Origin: Bacillota bacterium
GTDB lineage: Bacteria > Bacillota > UBA4882 > UBA10575
Direction: 5' to 3'
DNA length: 6,144 bases
Assembly: GCA_012512605.1 (NCBI GenBank)
Contig: JAAZDX010000267.1
Location: 1-6,144, forward strand
Shown here: one piece after another, positions 5,230 to 6,144 of the stretch
Position numbering within the stretch: the stretch's first letter is position 1
Layout: every line of letters starts with the position of its first letter
The notes under the pieces: generated by a model
Databases searched by the model: none
What the model was told of the DNA's origin: nothing
Seen by the model: the letters and a program-made list of their open reading frames with translations, nothing else
Program-made: the position numbers and the translations under genes

Positions 5230-6144
5230 TTAATTTTGTCCCCTTGCCCTTTGCGCCTGGAGAAATTTTTCGCCGACCCGAAAGATATCGCCCGCCCCCA
5301 TCGTCAGCACTAAATCCCCCGGCTTTGTTTCCTTTAAAAGATGCTCCTTAATCTCTTCAATACCACCAAGGTACCGGACATCGGGATGGTGTTTCCGTGT
5401 TTCGTCCGCTAAAAGCCGACTGGAAACCTCCCCCCGATCAACCTCACGAGCGGCGTAGATATCGGCCAAGACCAGAATATCAGCGTCACCAAAGGCATGG
5501 GTAAACTCGGTAAAAAGGTGTTTTGTGCGGCTGAAAAGGTGGGGTTGAAAAACACACCAGACCCGGCCCGGATATTGTTTTTTAACAGTCGCCAGGGTGT
5601 TACGGATCGCGACCGGGTGGTGGGCGTAATCGTCGACCACCACGACACCACCGGCTTCTCCTTTTAATTCAAAACGGCGGCGAACCCCTGTAAACGTTTG
5701 GAGATATCGAAGGCAGTTCGGGAGCGGCACACCGGCTTCCAACGCCACGATCAGCGCTGCCAAGGCATTGCGCAGGTTATGCTCGCCGGGGACTTTTAAT
5801 ACTAACTCACCACGCAAGTCCCCTTTGTAGTGCAGTTTACCTTTGATCCCCGTCGGCGCAACCGGTTCAACTTCAGTACAGTACCAATCGGCTTCTGGAG
5901 ATAACCCGAAGGTCAAAACCTTGGCTTTGGCCGCCTTGAGCAACTCCTGTCGGTTTGGATCTTCCTGCCAGAGGACGATTTTCCCCTCTGGAGGCACCAG
6001 CGCGATAAATTCTTTAAAGGTATCCACCACTGCCCCCGCCGTGGGAAAACAGTCGGGATGATCCCAGTCAACATTGGTAATTACCGCAATCTGGGGTGAA
6101 AGATAAAGAAAGGAACGGCGAAACTCACATGCTTCCACGACAAA
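5230..6144 (-). CDS. murC: UDP-N-acetylmuramate--L-alanine ligase, N-terminus outside the window
   Basis: MurC adds L-alanine to UDP-MurNAc with ATP, the first amino-acid step of peptidoglycan precursor synthesis in the cytoplasm. The 304 visible residues cover the end of the central ATPase domain and the whole C-terminal domain; about the first third, with the GxxGKT(T/S) P-loop, lies beyond base 6144. Seen in order: FVVEACEFRRSFL (the Gram-positive variant of the EAxExxxSFL motif), VITNVDWDHPD, the Mur-ligase PGEHNLRNALAA, DDYAHHPVAI, FQPHLFSRT, DIYAAREVDRG and VLTMGAGDI. A GTG at 6138 is internal. The stop is TAA 5230-5232, followed by a terminator, so murC is the last gene of its unit; the usual partners murB, murG or ftsQ would have to lie to the right. 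Confidence 0.95.
   Translation of the reverse strand, partial: FVVEACEFRRSFLYLSPQIAVITNVDWDHPDCFPTAGAVVDTFKEFIALVPPEGKIVLWQEDPNRQELLKAAKAKVLTFGLSPEADWYCTEVEPVAPTGIKGKLHYKGDLRGELVLKVPGEHNLRNALAALIVALEAGVPLPNCLRYLQTFTGVRRRFELKGEAGGVVVVDDYAHHPVAIRNTLATVKKQYPGRVWCVFQPHLFSRTKHLFTEFTHAFGDADILVLADIYAAREVDRGEVSSRLLADETRKHHPDVRYLGGIEEIKEHLLKETKPGDLVLTMGAGDIFRVGEKFLQAQRARGQN

Noticed and set aside
4054..5313. Plus-strand open frames opposite the DUF362 and murC genes
   Set aside because: Antisense shadows of genes with full sets of family motifs on the minus strand.
1..6144. Novel defence, mobile or CRISPR-like system
   Set aside because: No nuclease, transposase, integrase, repeat array, toxin-antitoxin pair or tRNA-associated attachment site was seen; the genes are metabolic or cell-wall related.

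Overview
The window reads as a chromosomal piece of a Gram-positive bacterium of the Firmicutes (Bacillota) type. The evidence is strong purine-rich Shine-Dalgarno sites with frequent TTG/GTG starts, a MurC of the EACEFRR form, and a UPF0302/IDEAL-domain protein (YpiB/ReoY family) known mainly from low-GC Gram-positives. Base composition is near 50% GC. A genus cannot be named from this sequence. There is no mobile element, CRISPR array, rRNA or tRNA; most of it is ordinary housekeeping and accessory metabolism.

Layout: (1) 1-309, plus strand, is the C-terminal end of a CapA-family (PGA_cap) protein cut by the window edge. (2) 310-559 is a 250-base convergent spacer with a perfect 10-bp hairpin inside a larger imperfect inverted repeat, and a weak coding-like frame on the minus strand. 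(3) 560 to about 3308, minus strand, is a four-gene run read from right to left: DUF523/TudS-like Fe-S protein, single-pass membrane protein with a coiled coil, dCMP-deaminase-family enzyme, and isocitrate dehydrogenase. The first two overlap by 8 bases (ATGTCTAA). (4) About 3309-3469 is a divergent intergenic region. (5) 3470-4012, plus strand, is a YpiB/ReoY-like gene with a literal IDEAL motif. (6) 4009-5127, minus strand, is a DUF362 plus double [4Fe-4S] ferredoxin protein whose stop codon overlaps the previous gene's stop. (7) A clear intrinsic terminator at 5156-5190 separates it from (8) the C-terminal two thirds of murC, 5230-6144, minus strand, running off the window.

How the genes may work together: the deaminase (dCMP to dUMP) and the DUF523/TudS-like protein (TudS members remove sulfur from thiouracil or thio-UMP) could both serve pyrimidine nucleotide salvage. 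The isocitrate dehydrogenase at the 3' end is probably a passenger or only loosely co-transcribed. A ReoY-like protein close to murC is suggestive because in Listeria ReoY controls ClpCP-dependent turnover of MurA, the first enzyme of the same pathway; here the two genes are on opposite strands with one gene between, so the link is only positional.

The items most worth a second look are the DUF523 gene, whose conserved N-terminus (with a predicted cluster cysteine) lies upstream of every ATG/GTG/TTG codon; the re-assigned starts of the ReoY-like and DUF362 genes; the terminator-like hairpin embedded in the IDEAL coding region; and the structured 3' spacer after the isocitrate dehydrogenase gene.
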